From positions 395,954 to 459,953 of the forward strand of contig NZ_JAGEPF010000001.1 of assembly GCF_017573465.1 (NCBI RefSeq): a stretch of 64,000 nucleotides of DNA. The letters are read 5' to 3'. Position numbers and translations under genes: made by a program. Numbering within the stretch: position 1 is the stretch's first letter; each line of letters begins with the position of its first letter. Below the pieces are notes generated by a model. It worked only from the letters and a program-made list of their open reading frames with translations. It searched no databases and was not told the DNA's origin. The DNA is from Actinomadura violacea. GTDB taxonomy: Bacteria; Actinomycetota; Actinomycetes; Streptosporangiales; Streptosporangiaceae. This document shows, in pieces, positions 57,968 to 64,000 of the stretch.

Positions 57968-58043
57968 GCCGCCTTAGCTCAGTCGGCAGAGCGATTCACT
58001 CGTAATGAATAGGTCATCGGTTCGATTCCGATAGGCGGCTCCA
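57968..58043 (+). tRNA. tRNA-Thr (anticodon CGT)
   Basis: 76 nt including an encoded CCA. Acceptor GCCGCCT (57968-57974) pairs with AGGCGGC (58033-58039), T at 58040 is the discriminator. D arm 'GCTCAGTCGGCAGAGC', anticodon loop CTCGTAA giving CGT (reads ACG), T arm 'CGGTTCGATTCCG'. Confidence 0.95.
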
Positions 58044-58046
58044 CCT

Positions 58047-58081
58047 CGAAGACCCCTTGCGATCACCGCAAGGGGTCTTCG
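58047..58081 (+). terminator. Terminator of tRNA-Thr
   Basis: A 15-bp perfect stem (58047-58061 with 58067-58081) closes on a 5-base loop, starting 3 bases after the encoded CCA. Confidence 0.8.
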
Positions 58082-58178
58082 GCTAACAGTGGCGTCTGCT
58101 TCGCGGTCGCCGACGGCCGCCCCGCCGTCCGGCCTCGCAACCGTCCTGTTTCCCCGCGCGCCCGGTATCGTCCCATCC

Positions 58179-58775
58179 GTGGACGATGCGGGGATCGAGG
58201 CCTTTAAAGCCGACCAATCGAGCACCTTCAGCCGGGTGACTCTGCGTCACCTCGCCGGCCGCGATCAAGACGAGTTCCTCGCCTTGGTGAACGCCAGCAC
58301 GGACCTGCATCGCCCATGGGTGTCTCTGCCGTCCACGCCAGAGCAGTACCAGGCTTACCTCACACGGTACGCGCAGCCCGACGAAGAGTCGGTATTGGTC
58401 TGCGTGCGCGGCAGTGGAGCCATCGCCGGTGTGGTCAACATCAACAGCATCATTCGGGGACGGTTCCAGTCCGGGTCCATCGCCTATGCCGCCTTTGCTC
58501 CTACCGCCGGCCAGGGCTACATGACCGAAGGACTCACGCTGGTGGTGCGCTACGCCTTCGAGCAGTTGCAGGTTCACCGGCTCGAAGCGCAGATCCAGCC
58601 CGATAACCACGCCTCCCTCAAGCTGGTTCGGAAGGTCGGCTTTCGCTATGAGGGCTGCTGTCCCGAGTTGCTGTACATCGATGGCGCTTGGCGGGACCAC
58701 GAAAGATGGGCGATCACCAACACCATGATCGACATCAGGCCGACGCCTCCACACGCAACGTTGCCAGAACGCTAG
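58179..58775 (+). CDS. RimJ/RimL-type GNAT acetyltransferase
   Basis: 198 residues from the GTG at 58179, which follows a TATCGT -10 by 7 bases and looks leaderless; a longer frame to 58089 begins in the terminator area and is not favoured. GNAT core: 'VTLRHLAGRDQDEFLALVNA', the acetyl-CoA loop 'FAPTAGQGYMTEGLTLVVRY' and 'LEAQIQPDNHASLKLVRKVG' followed by 'FRYEG'. Members acetylate ribosomal-protein N-termini or other amines. The stop TAG overlaps the stop of the convergent gene within CTAG. Confidence 0.9.
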   Translation: MDDAGIEAFKADQSSTFSRVTLRHLAGRDQDEFLALVNASTDLHRPWVSLPSTPEQYQAYLTRYAQPDEESVLVCVRGSGAIAGVVNINSIIRGRFQSGSIAYAAFAPTAGQGYMTEGLTLVVRYAFEQLQVHRLEAQIQPDNHASLKLVRKVGFRYEGCCPELLYIDGAWRDHERWAITNTMIDIRPTPPHATLPER

Positions 58776-59974
58776 GTGACCGCTCGTTGCGGACGAGCGT
58801 CCGGGTGTCTGAACGGTGAAGAGGCAACGAGAGTGTCGTGTTCGTGGCGTAGGCGGACGGTCATGTGGGCGAGGAAGTACAGGCCGGCGATGAGGTAGCA
58901 GTTGGCTACCGGTGTCAGGAGATGGAGGCCGTATTCACGCGGGTCTCCGTTGTGGGGCGTCCACCACAAGGGGGAAAGGGCGAAGATGGCGCAGCCCGCC
59001 AATGCGGTCTTCGTGTGCTCGTCGCGGAGGAGGACGGCCAGGACCGGGACGATCCACACCCAGTGGTGCGCCCAGGAAATGGGGGAGACGAGCAGGCCGG
59101 TCACGCCCGTGACCGCGGTGGCGCTCAGCCAGTCGCCGCGCCTTGCCCAAAGTGCGGCGATCGCCAGGCCGGAAGCGCCGATGACCAGCGGGATGGCGGT
59201 ATACCAGTTGCCTATCTCGGCTGTGCCATGGAGCATGCGGGCCAACGCGCCATAAGGGGACTGGTTGCTGATGTACGTGACGCCGACGCGTGACGTGTCG
59301 AAGAAGGTGTGCAGCCAGTAAACGCGGGACGCGTCCGGTGCGATCGCGTAGGCGAGCAAGGTGCAGACGGCGAAAGTGGCAAGGGAAGTGACGGCGTCCT
59401 TGGTCCTTCTCGTGAGCAGTAGCAGGACGATGAAGATGCCCGGTGTCAGCTTGATCGCGGTGGCGATTCCTATGCCGATCCCGGCCGGACGGCCGAGGGC
59501 CGCCCGGTGCATGTCGGCGAGGACGAGGGCCAGGAGGAAGAGGTTGACCTGGCCGAGGAAGAAGGAGTGCCAGACGGGCTCCAGAAGCAGGCCGGCGGCC
59601 ACGACCGCGACGAGCGGCGGGCGGCGGCCGGCTAGTTTCACTGTCAGGGAGCAGACCCAGACGAACGCCGCGAACGCAGCCGCTTGCCACAGTATCCGGG
59701 CGAAGGTGAGCGGCAATGCGGCGAGAGGTCTGAACAGTGTCGCCATGAAGGGGGTGTTGGTGAACCAGAGGCCTGCGATTCGCTCCTGGTAAAGGCGGGA
59801 GCCGTCCGTGACGACGTGTCCTCCCAGCCAATAGATGCGGAAATCGAGCGAGTCGTACATCGCCGAGAGGAGCGCGACTCCCAGGATCTCGAAGGCCAAA
59901 AGGAACGACGCCCAGCGTTTCATGGAGACAACGGTGCCGACGGCGTTGCGGCCGGGCATCGGGCCGTCGGACAC
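58772..59974 (-). CDS. GT87-family (DUF2029) mannosyltransferase-like membrane protein
   Basis: 400 residues from the GTG at 59974; ATGs at 59959 and about 59923 ('MKRWASFLLAFEILGVALLS') are possible and no ribosome site decides. Nine to eleven helices. The GT-C signature Asp is in 'DFRIYWLGGHVV', and 'YQERIAGLWFTNTPFMATLF' resembles the conserved loop of alpha-1,2/1,6 polyprenol-phosphate-mannose-dependent mannosyltransferases. 'GIATAIKLTPGIF' and 'PISWAHHWVWIVP' are further family marks. Such enzymes build lipomannan-type glycolipids in the membrane. It has no pathway neighbour. Confidence 0.85.
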   Translation of the reverse strand: MSDGPMPGRNAVGTVVSMKRWASFLLAFEILGVALLSAMYDSLDFRIYWLGGHVVTDGSRLYQERIAGLWFTNTPFMATLFRPLAALPLTFARILWQAAAFAAFVWVCSLTVKLAGRRPPLVAVVAAGLLLEPVWHSFFLGQVNLFLLALVLADMHRAALGRPAGIGIGIATAIKLTPGIFIVLLLLTRRTKDAVTSLATFAVCTLLAYAIAPDASRVYWLHTFFDTSRVGVTYISNQSPYGALARMLHGTAEIGNWYTAIPLVIGASGLAIAALWARRGDWLSATAVTGVTGLLVSPISWAHHWVWIVPVLAVLLRDEHTKTALAGCAIFALSPLWWTPHNGDPREYGLHLLTPVANCYLIAGLYFLAHMTVRLRHEHDTLVASSPFRHPDARPQRAVT

Positions 59975-60056
59975 ATTTATCGCCGCTGTTCACAGCCTGG
60001 AGGATTACGCCTGCGGGCCAATGTGCGGGCGGGCGGCCGAAGGTTACGATCGGCGC

Positions 60057-61184
60057 ATGTCAGCCCTGCCGCGGCGTCGAGCGCGCCCAGCCGCCGGGAC
60101 GGTCCTGGCCTGGTGCGGGGCAGTCCTCTATCCCGGTGTCCTGTACATAACGGTCTCCCCTTCGAGGTTCCCCGGCCAGGCGGCCATGCTTCTGTCGGCC
60201 GGTCTCACGGCGCTGGTCATGGCGTTGCTGAGGCGGCGTCCGCTGGTGGCCCACGGGATCTTGCTCCTCGCCTGGATCGTCGCCCTCATGCAGACGCGGA
60301 GCGGGGCGATCGGCGGGTTGGAGATACTGCTCACCGATCTCGCGGTCGGTTACATCGCGGTGGCACGCGAGCGGAGGCTCTCGGTCTCCGTCGCCGTCGT
60401 CACCGGCGTGCTGCAGGTCCTGTCCGTTCTCGTGTGGCTGTCCGCGGACGCGATGTTCCACGTCACCGTCCTCCTGGCGATGGCCGTGACGTGGATGACG
60501 GGGGACTCCATCCGCGCGCGGCGGGCGCACGCGGAGATGCTCCGCGAGCAGGCCACGGCGCAGGCCGTCGCGGCCGAGCGGCTCCGGATCGCGCGGGAAC
60601 TGCACGACATGGTCGCGCACAGCATCGGCATCATCGCGATCCAGGCCGGCGTGGGCGGACGGGTGATCGACACGCAGCCGGTGGAGGCACGCAACGCCCT
60701 CGACGCGATCGAGGCGACCAGCCGCGACACCCTGTCCGGGTTGCGCAGGATGCTCACCGCCCTTCGCAAGGACGACACGGGCGCCGCACCGCTCGGTCCT
60801 GCCCCTGGCCTGGCCGATCTCGACCGCCTGGCCGCGGCGACGAGGGACGCGGGCGTCGAGGTCGAGGTCCGGAAGGTGGGAGAGCCGCGGCCGCTCCCGC
60901 CGGACGTGGATCTGTCGGCCTACCGGATCGTCCAGGAGGCCGTCACGAACGTCGTCCGCCACGCGGGCACCGAGCGCTGCCGGGTGACGGTCGACTACCG
61001 CGGCGAGGAACTGGCCGTCGAGATCGCCGACGACGGCCGCGGCGGCGTGGTCGGGACCGGGTACGGCATCGTCGGGATGCGGGAGCGGGTCGCGCTGCTG
61101 CGCGGCGAGTTCACCGCGGGGCCGTGCCCGGGAGGCGGGTTCCGGGTGGCGGCGCGCATCCCCCTACCGGCGGCGGTGGCATGA
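60057..61184 (+). CDS. Sensor histidine kinase (NarL/DesK-like class)
   Basis: 375 residues from the ATG at 60057, chosen over a much longer frame because TACGAT lies 6 bases upstream (leaderless pattern). N-terminal four to five membrane helices (about 15-150), then a HisKA_3 dimerisation helix with the phospho-acceptor His in 'RIARELHDMVAHSIGIIAIQ' (about 183). The ATPase domain has 'IVQEAVTNVVRHAG' (N box) and 'IADDGRGG' and 'GYGIVGMRERV' (G boxes). The signal is probably sensed in the membrane. It overlaps its regulator gene by 4 bp. Confidence 0.92.
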   Translation: MSALPRRRARPAAGTVLAWCGAVLYPGVLYITVSPSRFPGQAAMLLSAGLTALVMALLRRRPLVAHGILLLAWIVALMQTRSGAIGGLEILLTDLAVGYIAVARERRLSVSVAVVTGVLQVLSVLVWLSADAMFHVTVLLAMAVTWMTGDSIRARRAHAEMLREQATAQAVAAERLRIARELHDMVAHSIGIIAIQAGVGGRVIDTQPVEARNALDAIEATSRDTLSGLRRMLTALRKDDTGAAPLGPAPGLADLDRLAAATRDAGVEVEVRKVGEPRPLPPDVDLSAYRIVQEAVTNVVRHAGTERCRVTVDYRGEELAVEIADDGRGGVVGTGYGIVGMRERVALLRGEFTAGPCPGGGFRVAARIPLPAAVA

Positions 61185-61828
61185 CGATCCGCATCGTGCT
61201 CGCGGATGATCAGCCGTTGATCCGTGCCGGCCTGCGCGTCCTCATGGCCGACACCCCCGACATGGAGATCGTCGGTGAGGCCGGGACGGGCGCCGAGGCG
61301 GTCGCGCTGGTGGAGGAGACGCGCCCCGACGTCGTCGTGATGGACATCCGGATGCCCGACATGGACGGCATCGAGGCGACCCGGCGGATCGAGACGGCGC
61401 ACGTCCTGATGCTGACCACGTTCGACGATGACGAGTACGTCTACGGCTCGCTCAGGGCGGGCGCCAGCGGGTTCCTCGTCAAGGACATGGCGCTGGAGGA
61501 GATCCTCGCGGCGATCCGCGTCGTCGCGAACGGGGAGGCCCTGATCGCGCCGAGCGTCACCAAGAAGCTGATCGAGGAGTTCGCGGCGCGTCCGGAACCG
61601 GCGCCCAGGGCGGCGCGGCCCGTCGACGGCGTCACCGAGCGCGAACGCGAGGTCCTCACCCTGGTCGGGCGTGGCCTGTCCAACCAGGAGATCGCGGCGG
61701 AGCTGGTCATCAGCGTGGCGACGGCCAAGGCGCACGTCGCGCGGCTGCTCGCCAAGCTCGGTGCGCGCGACCGCGTCCAGCTCGTCATCATCGCCTACGA
61801 ACTGGGTCTGGTCAGGCCGCCTGCGTGA
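61181..61828 (+). CDS. NarL/LuxR-type response regulator
   Basis: 215 residues, ATG at 61181 overlapping the kinase stop (ATGA). Receiver domain about 1-120: Asp pair in 'IRIVLADDQPLI', phospho-acceptor Asp in 'VVVMDIRMPDMDG' (about 54), Lys in 'GFLVKDM'. LuxR HTH about 150-205: 'VTEREREVLTLVGRGLSNQE' and 'SVATAKAHVARLLAKLGARD'. Cognate partner of the kinase. Targets unknown; such pairs in actinomycetes often respond to envelope stress or control transport genes. Confidence 0.94.
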   Translation: MTIRIVLADDQPLIRAGLRVLMADTPDMEIVGEAGTGAEAVALVEETRPDVVVMDIRMPDMDGIEATRRIETAHVLMLTTFDDDEYVYGSLRAGASGFLVKDMALEEILAAIRVVANGEALIAPSVTKKLIEEFAARPEPAPRAARPVDGVTEREREVLTLVGRGLSNQEIAAELVISVATAKAHVARLLAKLGARDRVQLVIIAYELGLVRPPA

Positions 61829-61865
61829 GGCGGCCGGGGCCTTCGGCCTCCGCTCGCCGGACGGG

Positions 61866-62249
61866 TCAGGAGACGGGCGCGGGCAGGTGCCTGGCGAGGA
61901 CCTCGATGTGGGTCTTGTGCGCCTCGGCGTGCCGCTCGCGGCCGGCCTCGGTCACGGCGACGAACACGCCGCGGCGATCGGACTCGCACATCACTCGCTC
62001 GACCAGGCCGTGCTTCTCCAGCCGGGCGACCGTCCGTGACAGCGCGCTCTGGCTGAGGTACATCGCCGCGGCGATCTCCTGCATGCGGCGCTTCTCACAG
62101 TCGACCTCGACGAGCCTGTCGAGCGTCTCGAACTCGCTCATGCTCAGGCCGTGCGCCTCCTGCAGAGTGCGGTCGAGATCGCAGGCGACCGTGTTGTAGC
62201 AGGTCGCCAGCTCGCGCCACCGGCCCACCAGGGCCGCCTCCGACTCCAT
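61866..62249 (-). CDS. MarR-family transcriptional regulator
   Basis: 127 residues from the ATG at 62249 ('MESEAALVGRWRELATCYNT'); TAAGAT 7 bases upstream suggests a leaderless message, and the ATG at 62258 is the alternative. Winged HTH at about 30-105: 'SMSEFETLDRLVEVDCEKRR', 'YLSQSALSRTVARLEKHGLV' and the wing 'CESDRRGVFVAVTEAG'. It is divergent from an MFS pump, the typical MarR arrangement, and palindromes lie in the gap. It should repress the pump until a phenolic or other ligand binds. Confidence 0.92.
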   Translation of the reverse strand: MESEAALVGRWRELATCYNTVACDLDRTLQEAHGLSMSEFETLDRLVEVDCEKRRMQEIAAAMYLSQSALSRTVARLEKHGLVERVMCESDRRGVFVAVTEAGRERHAEAHKTHIEVLARHLPAPVS

Positions 62250-62264
62250 GCCGCGCATCTTAGC

Positions 62265-62291
62265 ATGCGTGCGCATCAGATGCACACGCAT
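62265..62291. promoter_or_regulatory. MarR operator: 27-bp near-perfect palindrome
   Basis: Arms at 62265-62277 and 62279-62291 are 13 bp with one mismatch, around a single central base. The site lies 16-42 bp before the marR start, over its -10/-35 area. Confidence 0.7.
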
Positions 62292-62324
62292 TAAGTTCGC
62301 TCGAAATTTATGCTTGGACATTGA

Positions 62325-62336
62325 ATGCATGTGCAT
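62325..62336. promoter_or_regulatory. Second MarR half-palindrome at the MFS promoter
   Basis: ATGCA-TG-TGCAT (62325-62336) shares the ATGC/GCAT core of the marR operator. It lies 16 bp before the GTG start of the MFS gene, so the same regulator could block both genes. Confidence 0.5.
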
Positions 62337-62351
62337 GTACTGTCCTCCGAC

Positions 62352-63803
62352 GTGACTATCACCGACACCTCACCCGCCTCTGCCGTCCGCGGGCCGGCCG
62401 CCGCGAGCGCGCCGGCCGAACAGGCCTGGACCCCCCGGCTGTGGGGAGTCCTCGCGGTGCTGTGCGCCGTGCTCTTCCTCGACGGACTCGACGTCTCCAT
62501 GGTCGGCGTCGCGCTCCCGTCGATCGGAACCGAGCTCGGCCTGTCCACCACGTCGCTGCAATGGATCGTGAACGGCTACGTCCTCGGCTACGGCAGCCTG
62601 CTGCTGCTCGGCGGGCGCACCGCCGACCTCCTCGGCCGCCGCCGGGTCTTCCTCACCGCGCTGGCCGTGTTCGCCGTCGCGTCGCTGGTGGGCGGCCTGG
62701 TCAGCGACGGGACGCTGCTCATCGTCACCCGCTTCGTCAAGGGCCTGGCCGCCGCGTTCACCGCGCCGACCGCCCTGTCCATCCTGACCACCACCTTCCA
62801 TGAGGGCCGCGCCCGCAACAGGGCGCTGTCGGTCTTCTCGGTCTTCGGCGCGAGCGGCTACTCCTCCGGGCTGATCCTGGGCGGCCTGCTCACCAGCTTC
62901 GGCTGGCGCTGGACGTTCCTGACCCCCGTCCCGCTCGCCCTGGTCGCGCTCGTCGCGGGCATCGCCCTGATCCCGCGCGACAAGCCCGCGGCCGACGGCG
63001 GCCACGACCTCGTCGGCGCCGTCACGCTGACCGGCGGCATGCTCCTCGCCGTCTACACCGTCGTCTCGGCGCCGGACCGCGGCTGGCTCGACCCGGTCAC
63101 GCTCGGCTCCGTGGCGCTCGCCGCCGCCCTGCTGATCGGCTTCGTCGTCACCGAGAACAAGGTGCGGCACCCGCTGATCCGGCTCGGCATCCTGCGGATC
63201 GGCAGCATCGTCCGCGCCAACCTCAGCATCGTCGCGCTGTTCGGCTCCTACCTGAGCTTCCAGTTCATGATGACCCTGTACCTGCAGGACGTCCTGCACT
63301 GGTCGCCGCTCAAGATGGCGATGGCGCTGCTGCCCGCCGGGCTCATCGTGGCCTTCGGCTCCCCGTTCGTCGGCCGACTGATCGACCGCTACGGGACGCC
63401 GCGGCTGATCACCAGCTCCATGACCTCGCTGAGCCTCGGGTACGTGTGGTTCCTGGCCACCGCCGGGAACACCCCGCATTACGCCTTCACCATCCTGCCG
63501 ACGATGCTCCTGCTGGGCGGCGGCTTCGCGTTCGGCTTCAGCTCGATCATGGCCCAGGCGACCGACGGCATCGACGACTCCGAGCAGGGCCTGGCCTCCG
63601 GCCTGGTCCAGACGTCCGGCCAGGTCGGCGCGGCCCTGGTCCTCGCCGTGGTGACCGCCCTCGTCGCGGGCGGCACCAGCGGTGGAGGCGGCGACTTCGC
63701 CGAGTTCCACCCGGGCGTCAACCTGGTCAGCGGCGTCGCAGTGGTCGGCCTGGTGCTGAACCTGATCCCGCTGCTCCGCCTCACCCGCGCAAAGCGCGCC
63801 TGA
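62352..63803 (+). CDS. DHA2-type MFS efflux transporter
   Basis: 483 residues from the GTG at 62352 ('VTITDTSPASAVRGPAAASA'); an ATG at 62325 lies inside the palindrome and is unlikely. 14 helices. Motifs: 'LFLDGLDVSMVGVALPSIGT', 'GGRTADLLGRRRVFLTALAV', and 'SGYSSGLILGGLLTSFGWRW'. Export of drugs or metabolites by proton antiport. Controlled by the divergent MarR regulator by inference from the shared operator sequences. A strong hairpin follows the stop. Confidence 0.92.
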   Translation: MTITDTSPASAVRGPAAASAPAEQAWTPRLWGVLAVLCAVLFLDGLDVSMVGVALPSIGTELGLSTTSLQWIVNGYVLGYGSLLLLGGRTADLLGRRRVFLTALAVFAVASLVGGLVSDGTLLIVTRFVKGLAAAFTAPTALSILTTTFHEGRARNRALSVFSVFGASGYSSGLILGGLLTSFGWRWTFLTPVPLALVALVAGIALIPRDKPAADGGHDLVGAVTLTGGMLLAVYTVVSAPDRGWLDPVTLGSVALAAALLIGFVVTENKVRHPLIRLGILRIGSIVRANLSIVALFGSYLSFQFMMTLYLQDVLHWSPLKMAMALLPAGLIVAFGSPFVGRLIDRYGTPRLITSSMTSLSLGYVWFLATAGNTPHYAFTILPTMLLLGGGFAFGFSSIMAQATDGIDDSEQGLASGLVQTSGQVGAALVLAVVTALVAGGTSGGGGDFAEFHPGVNLVSGVAVVGLVLNLIPLLRLTRAKRA

Positions 63804-63828
63804 CCCCCTTCCGCCTGCCGGACCACCG

Positions 63829-63856
63829 GGGCGGCTTCCCAAACGGGAAGCCGCCC
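63829..63856 (+). terminator. Terminator hairpin after the MFS gene
   Basis: A 12-bp perfect stem (63829-63840 with 63845-63856) closes on a 4-base loop (AAAC), 25 bp after the MFS stop. Confidence 0.75.
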
Positions 63857-63858
63857 TT

Positions 63859-64000
63859 CGGCCGTCCACTGCGTCGGCCGTCCACTGCGTCGGCCGTCCA
63901 CTGCGTCGGCCGTCCACTGCGTCGGCCGTCCACTGCGTCGGCCGTCCACTGCGTCGGCCGTCCACTGCGTCGGCCGTCCACTGCGTCGGCCGTCCACTGC
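63859..64000. repeat. 16-bp tandem repeat reaching the window edge
   Basis: Unit CGGCCGTCCACTGCGT repeated about 8.9 times without a mismatch, starting 2 bp after the terminator hairpin and running off the right edge. With 16 not a multiple of 3, any frame through it shifts phase each unit, so the open frames seen there are not evidence for a protein. Confidence 0.95.

Noticed and set aside
63781..63997. Repetitive minus-strand proteins over the terminal repeat
   Set aside because: The 16-bp unit shifts frame every copy and is open in several frames by chance; no start signals.
63859..64000. CRISPR array at the right edge
   Set aside because: No spacers between the 16-bp units.

Overview
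The window is high-GC DNA with actinobacterial hallmarks: many GTG and TTG starts, several genes that look leaderless, 4-bp ATGA/GTGA operon overlaps, chaplin repeats, a SigE-type ECF sigma factor, an MFS-thymidylate kinase fusion next to topA, and a DesA3-type desaturase with its reductase. The mix fits a filamentous actinomycete, perhaps of the Thermomonosporaceae/Actinomadura group. The arsI gene has the Gln/His/Glu ligand set I recall from Thermomonospora. The family assignment is inference.

Layout. (1) 1-7.0 kb: a stress/partner-switching neighbourhood with two SpoIIE-type PP2C phosphatases (one cut by the left edge), two STAS proteins (one with Ala at the phospho-acceptor site), a DUF5994 protein, a PRC-barrel protein and several tiny membrane proteins. 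(2) 7.1-10.9 kb: UBP zinc-finger protein, fatty-acid desaturase, LysR regulator and an alanine-dehydrogenase/carboxyethylornithine-synthase-like enzyme. (3) 11.0-25.0 kb: an accessory island. It holds a complete arsenic cluster (arsM, two arsR, arsC, acr3, arsI), then a four-gene Wadjet-type SMC plasmid-defence operon (jetA-jetB-jetC-jetD, all coupled by 4-bp overlaps). An SUV3-like helicase diverges from jetA, and a probable serine-recombinase 3' remnant sits beside tRNA-Leu(GAG). A degraded copy of the jetD 3' region lies on the far side of the ars genes, which suggests the arsenic genes and the Wadjet operon share a rearrangement history.

(4) 25-30 kb: M20 peptidase, a secreted Pro/Ala-rich protein, and a large wall-associated protein with eight chaplin units followed by two strong hairpins. 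(5) 30-45.4 kb: mostly core genes: topA, MFS-tmk fusion, holB, a subtilisin-type protease, an ECF sigma factor coupled to a membrane protein with an FtsX-like extracellular domain, a low-molecular-weight tyrosine phosphatase, a fructosamine kinase-like protein and a RicT/PSP1-domain protein, then an MFS pump and a GNAT protein. (6) 45.4-48.6 kb: desaturase plus ferredoxin reductase operon with a palindrome-rich operator, and a DUF427 protein.

(7) 48.7-53.7 kb: a MacB-like efflux operon (HlyD adaptor, ATPase, permease) followed by a membrane-anchored protein and a lipoprotein. Four of the five products carry Gly/Ser/Pro low-complexity inserts. (8) 54-64 kb: a divergent MFS/TetR pair with palindromic operator, an exported alpha/beta hydrolase, tRNA-Thr(CGT) with a strong terminator, a GNAT protein, a GT87 mannosyltransferase-like protein, a NarL-type two-component system, a divergent MarR/MFS pair with a near-perfect 27-bp palindrome, and at the right edge a 16-bp tandem repeat that leaves the window.

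The best candidate for something not yet described is the Wadjet operon with its divergent SUV3-like helicase, shared control region, jetD remnant and tRNA-proximal recombinase scar.
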